Assembly: GCA_005884465.1 (NCBI GenBank)
Contig: VAZH01000360.1
Span: 1 to 7,284, forward strand
Source: Alphaproteobacteria bacterium
GTDB taxonomy: Bacteria > Pseudomonadota > Alphaproteobacteria > Rhizobiales > Xanthobacteraceae
Reading direction: 5' to 3'
Length of the DNA: 7,284 nt
Shown here: in pieces, positions 1 through 6,329 of the stretch
Numbering within the stretch: position 1 is the first letter of the stretch
Layout of the letters: each line of letters starts with the position of its first letter
Translations under genes and position numbers: made by a program
The notes under the pieces: generated by a model
Told to the model about the DNA's origin: nothing
The model's database searches: none
Seen by the model: the letters and a program-made list of their open reading frames with translations, nothing else

Positions 1-148
1 CGCCCTTGATCGCGAAATAAGCTTCTCGCGGCGCGATGGTGCGGCTGTCGATAGAAAGTCCCGTGACCACATGCGGCAACGCGCCGTTGATCGATGCGCG
101 CATCGCTTCCGCCATCGCGGCAGAAGTCCACAGCGGTGCCGCGCTCAT
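1..148 (-). CDS. murF: UDP-MurNAc-tripeptide:D-Ala-D-Ala ligase MurF, N-terminal part
   Basis: MurF adds D-alanyl-D-alanine to the UDP-MurNAc-tripeptide in the cytoplasm, the last step of nucleotide-linked peptidoglycan precursor synthesis, using ATP. Only the first 49 codons lie in the window; the rest runs off the left edge. The visible protein starts [16 protein letters not shown] and contains GLSIDSRTI (about residues 34-42) followed by AYFAIKG. This is the typical Mur-ligase N-terminal substrate-binding segment (DSR...G..FFA..G). The ATG overlaps the murE stop as ATGA. A GAGGG ribosome-binding sequence sits 4 bases upstream (153-157), which supports the start and suggests coupling to murE. 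The ATP-binding and C-terminal domains cannot be checked here. The identity rests on the N-terminal motif plus the position directly after murE, the usual dcw order. Confidence 0.92.
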   Translation of the reverse strand, partial: MSAAPLWTSAAMAEAMRASINGALPHVVTGLSIDSRTIAPREAYFAIKG

Positions 149-1605
149 GCGACCCTCGGCGCGAGCGCGGCCGCAACCGCGTCGTGATCGCTGAACGGCA
201 GGGTGCGGTCGCCGATAATCTGTCCGGTCTCGTGGCCCTTGCCGGCGATCAGGAGCGCATCGCCCGGCTGCAGGCCGGCAATCGCCGTTCTGATCGCCTC
301 GGCGCGGTCGCCGATGTCTTTCGCGCCTTTTGCGGCGCTCAGGATCGCCGCGCGGATCGCATCCGGATTCTCGCTGCGCGGATTGTCGTCGGTGACGATG
401 ACGCTGTCGGCGTTCTCAGTGGCGATCGCACCCATTAACGGGCGCTTGCCGGCATCGCGGTCGCCGCCGGCACCGAACACCACCACGAGCTTGCGTCTGG
501 CGTAAGGCCGCAACGCCTGCAGCGCCTTGGCCAGCGCGTCGGGCTTGTGGGCGTAATCGACGAAGATCGGCGCGCCGTTGCGCTCGCCGACCCGCTCCAG
601 CCGGCCTTTTGCGCCCTCCAGATGTCCGAGGGCCTCTAACACTTGATCCGGGTTACTGCCGGTGCCGATCGCGAGCCCGGCGGAGACGAGCGCGTTTTCG
701 ATCTGGAATTCGCCGACCAGCGGCAGCCGGACGGCATGTTTGCGCCGGCGATGTTCGAGCACAAGTTTCTGCGCAAAGCCGTCGATGTCCGCCTCAACCA
801 GGCGAATGCCCTCGCCTGCGCCGTCGCCCTTGCGGCCAACCGCGACGATTCGCAAGTTTTTCGCACGCGCCACATCCATTACAGCCTGCGAACAATCATG
901 GTCGACTGATATTACCGCCGCGCCATCCGCCGCGACAAGGTCGCGGAACAGCCGCAGCTTGGCGGCAAGATAATGCGCGACGTCCGGATGGTAGTCCAGG
1001 TGGTCGCGCGACAGGTTGGTGAAGCCGGCGGCACGGATGCGCACGCCGTCCAGCCGAAACTGATCGAGCCCGTGCGATGACGCCTCGAAGGCGAGATGCG
1101 TGACGCCGTCGCGCGCGATTTCGTCGAGCTGCCGATGCAGCACAATCGGATCCGGCGTGGTCAGCGACCCGTAGAGCGTGCGCTTCGGGGATACCAGCCC
1201 GATGGTGCCGATGCTGGCCGAGGCGTGACCAAGCCGCTGCCAGATCTGCCGCGTAAAGGCCGCGACCGAGGTCTTGCCGCTGGTTCCGGTTACCGCCGCG
1301 ATGGTTTCGGGCTGTCGCGGATAAAATTTCGCGGCGGCGAGCGCCAGCGCGCGGCGCGGATTGGGCGTGACGACGAACGGCACCCGGCTCCCGGCTTGCG
1401 GCGGACGATCGGCCGCCACCGCGACCGCGCCGGAGGAAACCGCAGAATCGATGAAGCGCGCGCCATCGGTCTTGTGGCCTGTGAGCGCGAAGAACAGGTC
1501 GCCGGGCTTCACCGCGCGGCTGTCGACGGCGAGGCCGCTGACCGCAACCGCTTCCGCCTGCGGATCGATCATGGCGTCATCGCTGAACAGGTCGCGAAGT
1601 TTCAT
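145..1605 (-). CDS. murE: UDP-MurNAc-L-Ala-D-Glu:meso-diaminopimelate ligase MurE
   Basis: MurE attaches the third stem-peptide residue to UDP-MurNAc-L-Ala-D-Glu in the cytoplasm, using ATP. At 486 residues it has a normal family length. Seen in order: N-terminal [15 protein letters not shown] (about 27-41); ATP P-loop TGTSGKTS (106-113); substrate-binding SLTTPDP (147-153); EASSHGLDQ (174-182); [10 protein letters not shown] (197-206); Lys216 in AAKLRLF, the expected carbamylated lysine; [10 protein letters not shown] (349-358); DNPRSENP (407-414); AGKGHE (454-459). The DNPR motif is the known signature of meso-diaminopimelate specificity, as opposed to lysine. The P-loop has Ser where most family members have Asn. 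The start MKLRDLF at 1605 fits the family; a GTG at 1653 would add 16 residues of unlikely sequence. The ribosome-binding site before 1605 is weak. The gene lies 60 bases after ftsI and overlaps murF by four bases. Confidence 0.96.
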   Translation of the reverse strand: MKLRDLFSDDAMIDPQAEAVAVSGLAVDSRAVKPGDLFFALTGHKTDGARFIDSAVSSGAVAVAADRPPQAGSRVPFVVTPNPRRALALAAAKFYPRQPETIAAVTGTSGKTSVAAFTRQIWQRLGHASASIGTIGLVSPKRTLYGSLTTPDPIVLHRQLDEIARDGVTHLAFEASSHGLDQFRLDGVRIRAAGFTNLSRDHLDYHPDVAHYLAAKLRLFRDLVAADGAAVISVDHDCSQAVMDVARAKNLRIVAVGRKGDGAGEGIRLVEADIDGFAQKLVLEHRRRKHAVRLPLVGEFQIENALVSAGLAIGTGSNPDQVLEALGHLEGAKGRLERVGERNGAPIFVDYAHKPDALAKALQALRPYARRKLVVVFGAGGDRDAGKRPLMGAIATENADSVIVTDDNPRSENPDAIRAAILSAAKGAKDIGDRAEAIRTAIAGLQPGDALLIAGKGHETGQIIGDRTLPFSDHDAVAAALAPRVA

Positions 1606-1665
1606 CAATACGAGCTCGCAGCAACTGATGCAGGAACCTGAAATCGGCGGCACTCATGCTACGCC

Positions 1666-3414
1666 TTACTGGGTTGACCTCGATGCCGCAAGAATAAGGC
1701 GGTCGGACGGCGGCAAATCGAAGCGCGGTTCGAGCCCGAGCAGCGGCGCAATGCGGGCGATCACCTTGCCGCCGGTCGGAACCGCGTTCCAACCCGAGGT
1801 AATGAAGCCGTGAGTTTCAGGCAGCGGTTTCGGCTCGTCCAGCATCACCAGCACCTGGAATTGCGGATTGTCGGCCGGAACTATCGCGGTAAACGAGTTC
1901 AGCACCTGCTTCTTGGAATAGCGCCCGTTGACCACCTTTTCGGAGGTGCCGGTCTTGCCGCCAATGTAATAGCCCTTCACCTCAGCCTGCCTGGCGGTTC
2001 CTATCTCGGCATTGAGCCGCATCAGATAGCGCATCTTCTCGCTGGTTTCTGACTTGATCACTTTCTTCGCCAGCGCCCTGGCTTCCTCTTCGGACCGCTT
2101 GAGGAATGTCGGCGGGATCAGATAGCCACCATTCATGACCGCGTTGATGCCCATCACCGCCTGCAGCGGCGCGACCGAAAGCCCATGACCGAAGGCGATG
2201 GTGATGGTGTTGAGCTCGCTCCAGCGCTTGGGCACGATCGGCGAAGCGCTTTCCGGCAGTTCGGTGCGCAGCCGATCGAGCTGCCCCATCTTGCGCAGAA
2301 ATGCCTTGTGCGCCTCGACGCCCTGCGCCAGCGCGATCCGCGCCGCGCCGACATTCGATGAGAATGTGAACACCTCCTGCAGCGAGATAGCGCGGCCCAG
2401 CGGATGGGTGTCGTGAATGGCGAATTTGCCGTAATGCAACGCGCCGCGGGCATCGAACATGGTGCCGAGATTGGCTTTGCCAGAGTCCAGCGCCATCGCC
2501 AGCGTCAGCGCCTTGAAGGTCGAGCCCATCTCGTAGACGCCGGTAGTCAGCCGATTGATGCGATCGGGATCGTGGGCTTCGCGCGGATTGTTCGGATCGA
2601 AGTCGGGCAGCGATACCATCGCCACGATCTCGCCGGTCTTGACGTTGCAGACGAGGCCAGAGGCCGCCTTGGCCTTGTATTTTTCCTTGGCCTTGAGCAG
2701 TTCGTCGCGCAGCGCGTGCTCGACACGCAGGTCCACCGACAATTCCACCGGCCGCTGCAGACGATCGGTCGCGAAGCCGGCGCGATGCAGATCGGCGAGG
2801 CCGTTGTTGTCGAGCCATTTCTCCATCCCGGCGATGCCCTGGTTGTCGATGTTGACCAGGCCGATCAGATGCGCGACTTCGTTGCCGGTGGGGTAAACAC
2901 GCTTGTTCTCGCGCAGGAAGCCAATGCCGGGAATGCCGAGCCGGTGAATCTCCTGCTGCTGCAGCGGCGTGATTTCGCGCTTCAACCAGACAAAACCTTT
3001 TTTCGATGACAGGCGGTCGCGCACCTCGCCGGTGTCGAGATCCGGCAGCGTCGCGGTCAGAAGCTCGATCGCCTCGTCCTTGTCGATGATCCGGCGCGGC
3101 TCGCCGAACAGGCTGGGCGCCTTGACGTCGGTGGCGAGCACCTCGCCGTTGCGATCGACGATATCCGGCCGCGCGGTCGCGATCGCGTCCTGCGCCGCGG
3201 TCCGGCGCGCGCCGTGGTTGTCGCCGCCGACGGCGAACATGATCAGCCGTCCGCCGATCACCGCATAGATCGCCAAAAATGCCACCATCGCAAATCCGAC
3301 GCGGACGCGCGCCTTCACGGCGCGGTCGACGTTGCGCCCGTACAGCAGCGAGCGGATCAGCCGCTGCCGCCATGGTTCTATCGGCCTGACGGTCCTGCGC
3401 GTGCGATCGATCAT
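1666..3414 (-). CDS. ftsI: Septal peptidoglycan transpeptidase FtsI (class B PBP3)
   Basis: FtsI is the inner-membrane-anchored D,D-transpeptidase that cross-links septal peptidoglycan in the periplasm, working with FtsW and the FtsQLB complex. The protein has 582 residues, usual for the family. Seen in order: a basic cytoplasmic tail rich in Arg; one membrane segment at about 37-62; a dimerisation domain opening with [14 protein letters not shown] (about 81-94); and a transpeptidase domain with all three catalytic motifs. These are SxxK as STFK (Ser298 nucleophile, Lys301), SxN as SSN (352-354) and KTGT (487-490). There are no PASTA repeats. The ATG at 3414 overlaps the ftsL stop (ATGA) and has a strong GGAGGA ribosome-binding sequence. 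The frame is open for 73 further codons upstream, but these overlay ftsL and do not look like an FtsI N-terminus. Beta-lactams would be expected to target it, from family knowledge. Confidence 0.97.
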   Translation of the reverse strand: MIDRTRRTVRPIEPWRQRLIRSLLYGRNVDRAVKARVRVGFAMVAFLAIYAVIGGRLIMFAVGGDNHGARRTAAQDAIATARPDIVDRNGEVLATDVKAPSLFGEPRRIIDKDEAIELLTATLPDLDTGEVRDRLSSKKGFVWLKREITPLQQQEIHRLGIPGIGFLRENKRVYPTGNEVAHLIGLVNIDNQGIAGMEKWLDNNGLADLHRAGFATDRLQRPVELSVDLRVEHALRDELLKAKEKYKAKAASGLVCNVKTGEIVAMVSLPDFDPNNPREAHDPDRINRLTTGVYEMGSTFKALTLAMALDSGKANLGTMFDARGALHYGKFAIHDTHPLGRAISLQEVFTFSSNVGAARIALAQGVEAHKAFLRKMGQLDRLRTELPESASPIVPKRWSELNTITIAFGHGLSVAPLQAVMGINAVMNGGYLIPPTFLKRSEEEARALAKKVIKSETSEKMRYLMRLNAEIGTARQAEVKGYYIGGKTGTSEKVVNGRYSKKQVLNSFTAIVPADNPQFQVLVMLDEPKPLPETHGFITSGWNAVPTGGKVIARIAPLLGLEPRFDLPPSDRLILAASRSTQ

Positions 3415-3791
3415 CGCCGATCCTCCGGCGCGGGCACCGAACCCGTCACGGCAACGGAATCGATCGCCTGGATCATCGCACCGATCGGGTCGGGATCGCC
3501 TGGCCTGACCAGACGCGGCGGCCGCTCGGGCAGGTTCTTCAATGAATCGTATTGCGTGGCGTTGAGCGGCTTCAGCGTCAGATGGCGCTCGGCGAGGCCC
3601 TGCAGCCGCAGCGGCGCGTCGAGCCTGGCCCATTCCGCGCGCAGCACCGCGATGGCGTCGCGCTGCTCGCGAATCTCCGCATGCAGCCGCAGCACCCGCT
3701 CGGTGCGCGAGGTGGATCCCATCTTGATCCGATAGACGTAGGCCGCGGCGAACACCAAAACGCCGATCACGAGGAGATGGATGATCCGCAT
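3411..3791 (-). CDS. ftsL: Cell division protein FtsL
   Basis: FtsL is a small bitopic membrane protein of the FtsQLB complex, which links early and late divisome proteins and activates FtsWI. The 126-residue protein starts MRIIHLLVIGVLVFAAAYVY, one membrane segment at about residues 4-21 with almost no cytoplasmic tail. Then comes a charged helix at about 28-58 (TERVLRLHAEI..., coiled-coil-like) and a conserved-looking RLQGLAERHLTLKPL stretch at about 62-76. The C-terminal 40 residues are Pro-rich and probably flexible. FtsL sequences diverge strongly, so the call rests on size, topology and its place between rsmH and ftsI. The start at 3791 is chosen because GGGGAGG lies 6 bases upstream and because it follows the rsmH stop by only 2 bases; a longer reading from 3830 would add 13 charged residues ahead of the membrane segment and overlap rsmH. 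Confidence 0.92.
   Translation of the reverse strand: MRIIHLLVIGVLVFAAAYVYRIKMGSTSRTERVLRLHAEIREQRDAIAVLRAEWARLDAPLRLQGLAERHLTLKPLNATQYDSLKNLPERPPRLVRPGDPDPIGAMIQAIDSVAVTGSVPAPEDRR
3421..3426 (-). promoter_or_regulatory. Strong ribosome-binding site of ftsI
   Basis: GGAGGA on the minus strand lies 6 bases before the ftsI ATG at 3414 and inside the last codons of ftsL. It decides the ftsI start in favour of 3414 over longer in-frame readings. Together with the ATGA overlap it suggests that FtsL and FtsI are made in coordinated amounts. Confidence 0.8.
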
Positions 3792-3793
3792 GG

Positions 3794-4789
3794 TCAGCCT
3801 CCCCTCATCACGGCGGCGAGCGTCGGCCATGCCGGCAAGGCGGCGGCGCGCTGTGCAGGCGCTTCGGTACGCTCGGCGGCGCGCAGTTTTGCGGACCGCG
3901 CGCGTGGATTGGCTGCTACCTCATCCTCATCGGGCGTGACCGGACGCTTGGTCAAAATGTGAAAGCTCGGCGCGGCCTGCGCGATGAGGGGCAAATGCCG
4001 CGATCCGCCGCCGGCCTTGGCTCGCTCGACCAGGAAATTCTTGACGATGCGGTCTTCCAGCGAATGAAATGATACCACCACCAGCCGGCCGCCTGGCTTC
4101 AGCATGCGCTCGGCCGCCGACAGCGCCAGATACAGCTCGTCGAGTTCCTCGTTGACGAGAATTCGCAACGCCTGAAAGGTCCGCGTCGCCGGGTGGATCT
4201 CGCCTGGCTTCGATCGCACCACCTTTGCGACGATATCGGCGAGTGCCCGCGTCGTCGTAATCGGCGCCTCTCTGCGCGCGGCGACAATGGCGCGGGCGAG
4301 GCTGCGCGAATGACGTTCTTCGCCGAAAATGTAGATGATGTTGGCAAGATCGGCCTCGGATGCTTTCGCGATCACGTCCGCCGCGGTCGGGCCGTCATGG
4401 CCCATCCGCATGTCGAGCGGGCCACCGAGGCGAAACGAGAAGCCGCGTTCGGCCTCGTCGAGCTGCATCGAGGACACCCCGACGTCCATCACGACGCCAT
4501 CGACCGCGTCGACCCCCTGCGCGGCGCAAATTTCGGCAAGATTGGAAAACCGGTCCTCGACCAGCGTGAGCCGGCCGTCCGATCGATCGACCAGGTCGAA
4601 TCCGGCCGTTACCGCTGATCGGTCGCGGTCGATGCCGATGACCCGGGTTCCGCCGGCCTCGAGGATGGCCCGGCTGTAACCGCCAGCGCCGAAGGTGGCA
4701 TCGACATAGATACCGCCGGCACGGGGCTGAAGCATCCCGATCGCCTGTCGCCCAAGGACGGGAATATGGCGCAGGCCGGCCGGATTCAT
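3794..4789 (-). CDS. rsmH: 16S rRNA m4C1402 methyltransferase RsmH (MraW)
   Basis: RsmH transfers a methyl group from S-adenosylmethionine to N4 of C1402 in the 16S rRNA P-site region. It commonly opens the dcw cluster, after mraZ. The protein has 331 residues, normal to slightly long. Motifs seen: RHIPVL at 7-12; SAM-binding [11 protein letters not shown] (29-39); IGIDRD (51-56); [15 protein letters not shown] (97-111); [15 protein letters not shown] (115-129); [12 protein letters not shown] (199-210); [16 protein letters not shown] (237-252); and a basic [14 protein letters not shown] (294-307). These cover the whole MraW family. The start at 4789 is supported by GGAG 7 bases upstream and by homology-like alignment of RHIPVL near the N-terminus. 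The frame stays open upstream to a GTG at 5038, but that extension looks like noncoding GC-rich sequence. It is the first gene of the visible minus-strand transcript. Confidence 0.97.
   Translation of the reverse strand: MNPAGLRHIPVLGRQAIGMLQPRAGGIYVDATFGAGGYSRAILEAGGTRVIGIDRDRSAVTAGFDLVDRSDGRLTLVEDRFSNLAEICAAQGVDAVDGVVMDVGVSSMQLDEAERGFSFRLGGPLDMRMGHDGPTAADVIAKASEADLANIIYIFGEERHSRSLARAIVAARREAPITTTRALADIVAKVVRSKPGEIHPATRTFQALRILVNEELDELYLALSAAERMLKPGGRLVVVSFHSLEDRIVKNFLVERAKAGGGSRHLPLIAQAAPSFHILTKRPVTPDEDEVAANPRARSAKLRAAERTEAPAQRAAALPAWPTLAAVMRGG
3798..3804 (-). promoter_or_regulatory. Ribosome-binding site of ftsL
   Basis: GGGGAGG on the minus strand lies 6 bases before the ftsL ATG at 3791 and inside the last codons of rsmH. 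It supports the short ftsL start, which places the membrane segment directly at the N-terminus. Confidence 0.75.
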
Positions 4790-4796
4790 GCCCCGG

Positions 4797-4800
4797 CTCC
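4797..4800 (-). promoter_or_regulatory. Ribosome-binding site of rsmH
   Basis: GGAG on the minus strand lies 7 bases before the rsmH ATG at 4789. It supports this start over the 83-codon longer in-frame reading that begins with GTG at 5038. Confidence 0.6.
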
Positions 4801-5042
4801 GGGCGCGGTCCGGGTTGGGTGGCGGAAGCTGGACGCGAGCGGGCCCATTGCGCCTCAAATATCTGCGCTTCGCCGGGCTGTTCGCCTCGAAAAGCCCTTG
4901 CAAGGCACGAATGCCGATCCCGCGCGCCCCGGCTCGCAAACCCTGATTTCCCGATGGAACTTGGTGGGCTGCCATTGGGACTTCGAGCGTGAAAAGGGGC
5001 CTCGGCCGTCCCCTCAAAACGGTTCGGCTCTTCACCACTTAG

Positions 5043-5061
5043 TAACGGCGGTTAGCGTTAA
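5043..5061. promoter_or_regulatory. TAAC/GTTA inverted repeat, possible operator or CtrA-like site
   Basis: TAAC (5043-5046), four bases, GTTA (5051-5054) form an inverted repeat; a further GTTA follows at 5057-5060, giving TTAACGCTAACC when read on the minus strand. It lies about 255-270 bases ahead of the rsmH start, in a locally AT-rich patch. The cell-cycle regulator CtrA of alphaproteobacteria binds TTAA-N7-TTAA and half-sites like TTAACC; the match is partial, so this is only a candidate regulatory site. Confidence 0.25.
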
Positions 5062-5111
5062 GAAAGCGTTGCCGGGACTATCAGAATTGCTGCCACCGCG
5101 GACGGGGCAGG

Positions 5112-5125
5112 CCAGAACCTTCTGG
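5112..5125. promoter_or_regulatory. Perfect 6-base inverted repeat, possible operator
   Basis: CCAGAA, two bases, TTCTGG form a perfect inverted repeat in the divergent region, about 225 bases before the amidase start and 325 before rsmH. It could be a dimer-binding operator. It does not match the alphaproteobacterial LexA box (direct repeat GTTC-N7-GTTC). A 6-base repeat can occur by chance, so support is weak. Confidence 0.25.
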
Positions 5126-5350
5126 TGATGCGTTCTTCACACACTCGGGTTAAAATGCGCAGCGGCGACCGGCTCTCGCATTGCGCTGATGACACAGTGA
5201 AGGAATAGTAAACGAGGTTCGTGTTGAGGACGCAGTGTTGCCGTTCTCCTGCCCGGTTTGATCATTCCTATGCCGCTCGGTTCGTTCGCATCTGTCGGTT
5301 CTGATTCGAAGCGTCAACGTGCCCTCCCGATCCCAAGGGCCAGCGCGAAC

Positions 5351-6136
5351 ATGAAGACATTCACCCCCGATTCGTCGATCGCCTCCGACGTCATCCCGTC
5401 GGCGAACTTTGGCGAGCGCAACAAAGGCCGTTTGCCCGACATGATCGTGCTGCACTACACCGGCATGCCGGATGTGGAAGGCGCGATCGCGCAGCTGTGC
5501 ACGGCCGGCACCGACGTGTCGGCGCATTACATCGTTCTGGAAGACGGCCGCATCGTGCAATGCGTCCCCGAAGCCAAGCGCGCCTGGCATGCCGGCGTGG
5601 CGTCCTGGGCCGGCGAAGAAGACATCAATTCCTGTTCGATCGGCGTCGAGATCGTCAATCGCGGCCACGACTGGGGCTATCCGGAATTTCCGCTGCGCCA
5701 GATCGCCGCCGTCATCGCCCTGTGCCGTGGCATCATGCTCCGCCGCAAGGTGCCGTCGCATCGCGTGCTCGGGCATTCCGACGTCGCCCCGTCCCGCAAG
5801 AAAGACCCTGGCGAGAAATTCCCGTGGCATTCGCTGGCCAATTCTGGCGTCGGCCACTGGGCGCAGCCGGCGCCGATCGTGCGCGGCGAAACCCTCAAAT
5901 TAGGCATCATCAGCGACGACGTTCGCGACCTGCAGCAGGCACTGGCCAAGTATGGCTACGGCGTTCCGATCAGCGGAAAATACGACGCGGCGACCATGGA
6001 AGTGGTTACCGCATTCCAGCGCCACTTCCGCCCGGCGCGCATCGACGGCGTCGCCGATCATTCGACGCTCACCACGCTGCAGTCGTTACTTGCAACGCTG
6101 CCCGCCGAGGCTACGACGACGATCGCGGCGAAATAG
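5351..6136 (+). CDS. N-acetylmuramoyl-L-alanine amidase (AmpD/AmiD type) with C-terminal peptidoglycan-binding domain
   Basis: The enzyme is predicted to cut the amide bond between MurNAc (or anhydro-MurNAc) and L-Ala of the stem peptide. The protein has 261 residues. An Amidase_2 domain covers about 28-160. Zinc ligands by motif are His35 (IVLHYTG), His142 (LGHSD) and Asp152 (KKDPG); Glu100 (IGVEIVN) and Lys150 fit the catalytic pair, the Lys sitting two residues before the Asp ligand as in AmpD. A PG_binding_1 domain follows at about 186-247 (DVRDLQQALAKYGY ... VTAFQRHF). This two-domain layout resembles AmiD. The start at 5351 is chosen because the sequence before it is not protein-like; AAGGG lies 11 bases upstream, rather far. 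Earlier in-frame starts (TTG 5258, ATG 5270) have no ribosome-binding site. No signal peptide or lipobox is seen from any start, so a cytoplasmic recycling role or unconventional export are both open. It is transcribed away from the dcw cluster. Confidence 0.93.
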   Translation: MKTFTPDSSIASDVIPSANFGERNKGRLPDMIVLHYTGMPDVEGAIAQLCTAGTDVSAHYIVLEDGRIVQCVPEAKRAWHAGVASWAGEEDINSCSIGVEIVNRGHDWGYPEFPLRQIAAVIALCRGIMLRRKVPSHRVLGHSDVAPSRKKDPGEKFPWHSLANSGVGHWAQPAPIVRGETLKLGIISDDVRDLQQALAKYGYGVPISGKYDAATMEVVTAFQRHFRPARIDGVADHSTLTTLQSLLATLPAEATTTIAAK

Positions 6137-6227
6137 CTGATTTCACCTCCCCTGCAGGTGCGAACGGCGGATTACGCTTTCCCATTCACTCCTGGAGTTA
6201 CGGCCGCCCACTGCCCCGCGGGCTTGC

Positions 6228-6264
6228 TGCAACGCAACGCCTGTTGCAACGCAACGCCTGTTGC
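6228..6264. repeat. 17-base tandem repeat, two perfect copies
   Basis: The unit TGCAACGCAACGCCTGT occurs twice without mismatch (6228-6244 and 6245-6261), followed by TGC, the beginning of a third copy. Each unit also contains an internal doubled CAACG. It lies between the convergent amidase and DUF1236 genes and codes for nothing recognised. It is probably a replication-slippage duplication, and could be variable between strains. Confidence 0.9.
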
Positions 6265-6290
6265 TCGCTCCGCGGTCGGTTCGGACGGAA

Positions 6291-6312
6291 GAGCCCCGCC
6301 GAAGCGGGGCTC
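6291..6312 (-). terminator. GC-rich hairpin with UUCG loop, likely terminator of the DUF1236 gene
   Basis: GAGCCCCGC and GCGGGGCTC form a perfect 9-base-pair stem around four bases. Read on the minus strand the loop is TTCG closed by a C-G pair, the extra-stable cUUCGg tetraloop. It starts 17 bases after the stop of the minus-strand gene and is followed on that strand by TTCCGTCC, a very short pyrimidine-rich stretch rather than a clear T-tract. On the plus strand the loop is CGAA and no T-run follows, so it fits the minus strand better, though it may also stop read-through from the amidase gene. Confidence 0.7.
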
Positions 6313-6329
6313 TCGAGTCGCGCATCTCG

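Larger units (their letters stand above)
4790..5350. other. Divergent intergenic region between rsmH and the amidase gene
   Basis: This 561-base stretch separates rsmH (leftward) from the amidase gene (rightward) and must hold their promoters. No protein of the MraZ family (about 140-150 residues, normally upstream of rsmH) is visible in any frame. On the minus strand the rsmH frame is open from 4790 to 5038, but the conceptual peptide is Arg/Pro/Gly-rich without a recognisable domain. Two short inverted repeats (5043-5054 and 5112-5125) and TTAAC-type motifs (minus strand, 5056-5061 and 5148-5153) are present. The stretch 5040-5070 and 5140-5220 is more AT-rich than the genes. I could not identify a convincing -35/-10 pair on either strand. 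Confidence 0.6.

Noticed and set aside
1096..1641. 181-codon plus-strand frame opposite murE
   Set aside because: It is antisense to a gene with all MurE motifs, and its conceptual protein is Arg/Gly-rich without any domain; such frames are common opposite GC-rich genes.
2404..3009. 201-codon plus-strand frame opposite ftsI
   Set aside because: Antisense shadow of the PBP dimerisation and transpeptidase coding region, with no recognisable domain or ribosome-binding site of note.
1982..3373. 463-codon minus-strand frame overlapping ftsI in another frame
   Set aside because: The translation is Arg/Ala-rich and without motifs, while the overlapping FtsI frame has the complete transpeptidase signature.
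4955..4979. TGGA/TGGG direct repeats resembling MraZ boxes
   Set aside because: Spacing is 10 then 11 bases, one box is TGGA, they run on the strand opposite to the dcw cluster, and there is no mraZ nearby.
5114..5136. GAAC and GTTC elements considered as a LexA box
   Set aside because: They are inverted and 13 bases apart, whereas the alphaproteobacterial box is a direct repeat with 7 bases between.
5221..5304. Short GTG-initiated frame between the promoters, preceded by GGA/GAGG-like sequence
   Set aside because: About 27 codons with no recognisable features and a rare-looking composition; nothing beyond an open frame supports it.
5150..5857. 235-codon minus-strand frame opposite the amidase gene
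   Set aside because: Rich in His, Arg and Asp as expected from reading the amidase gene backwards; no domain, and the amidase active-site residues are intact on the other strand.
6144..6160. CACCT/AGGTG hairpin just after the amidase stop considered as a terminator
   Set aside because: Only a 5-base stem with a 7-base loop and no following T-run; the hairpin at 6291-6312 is far stronger.
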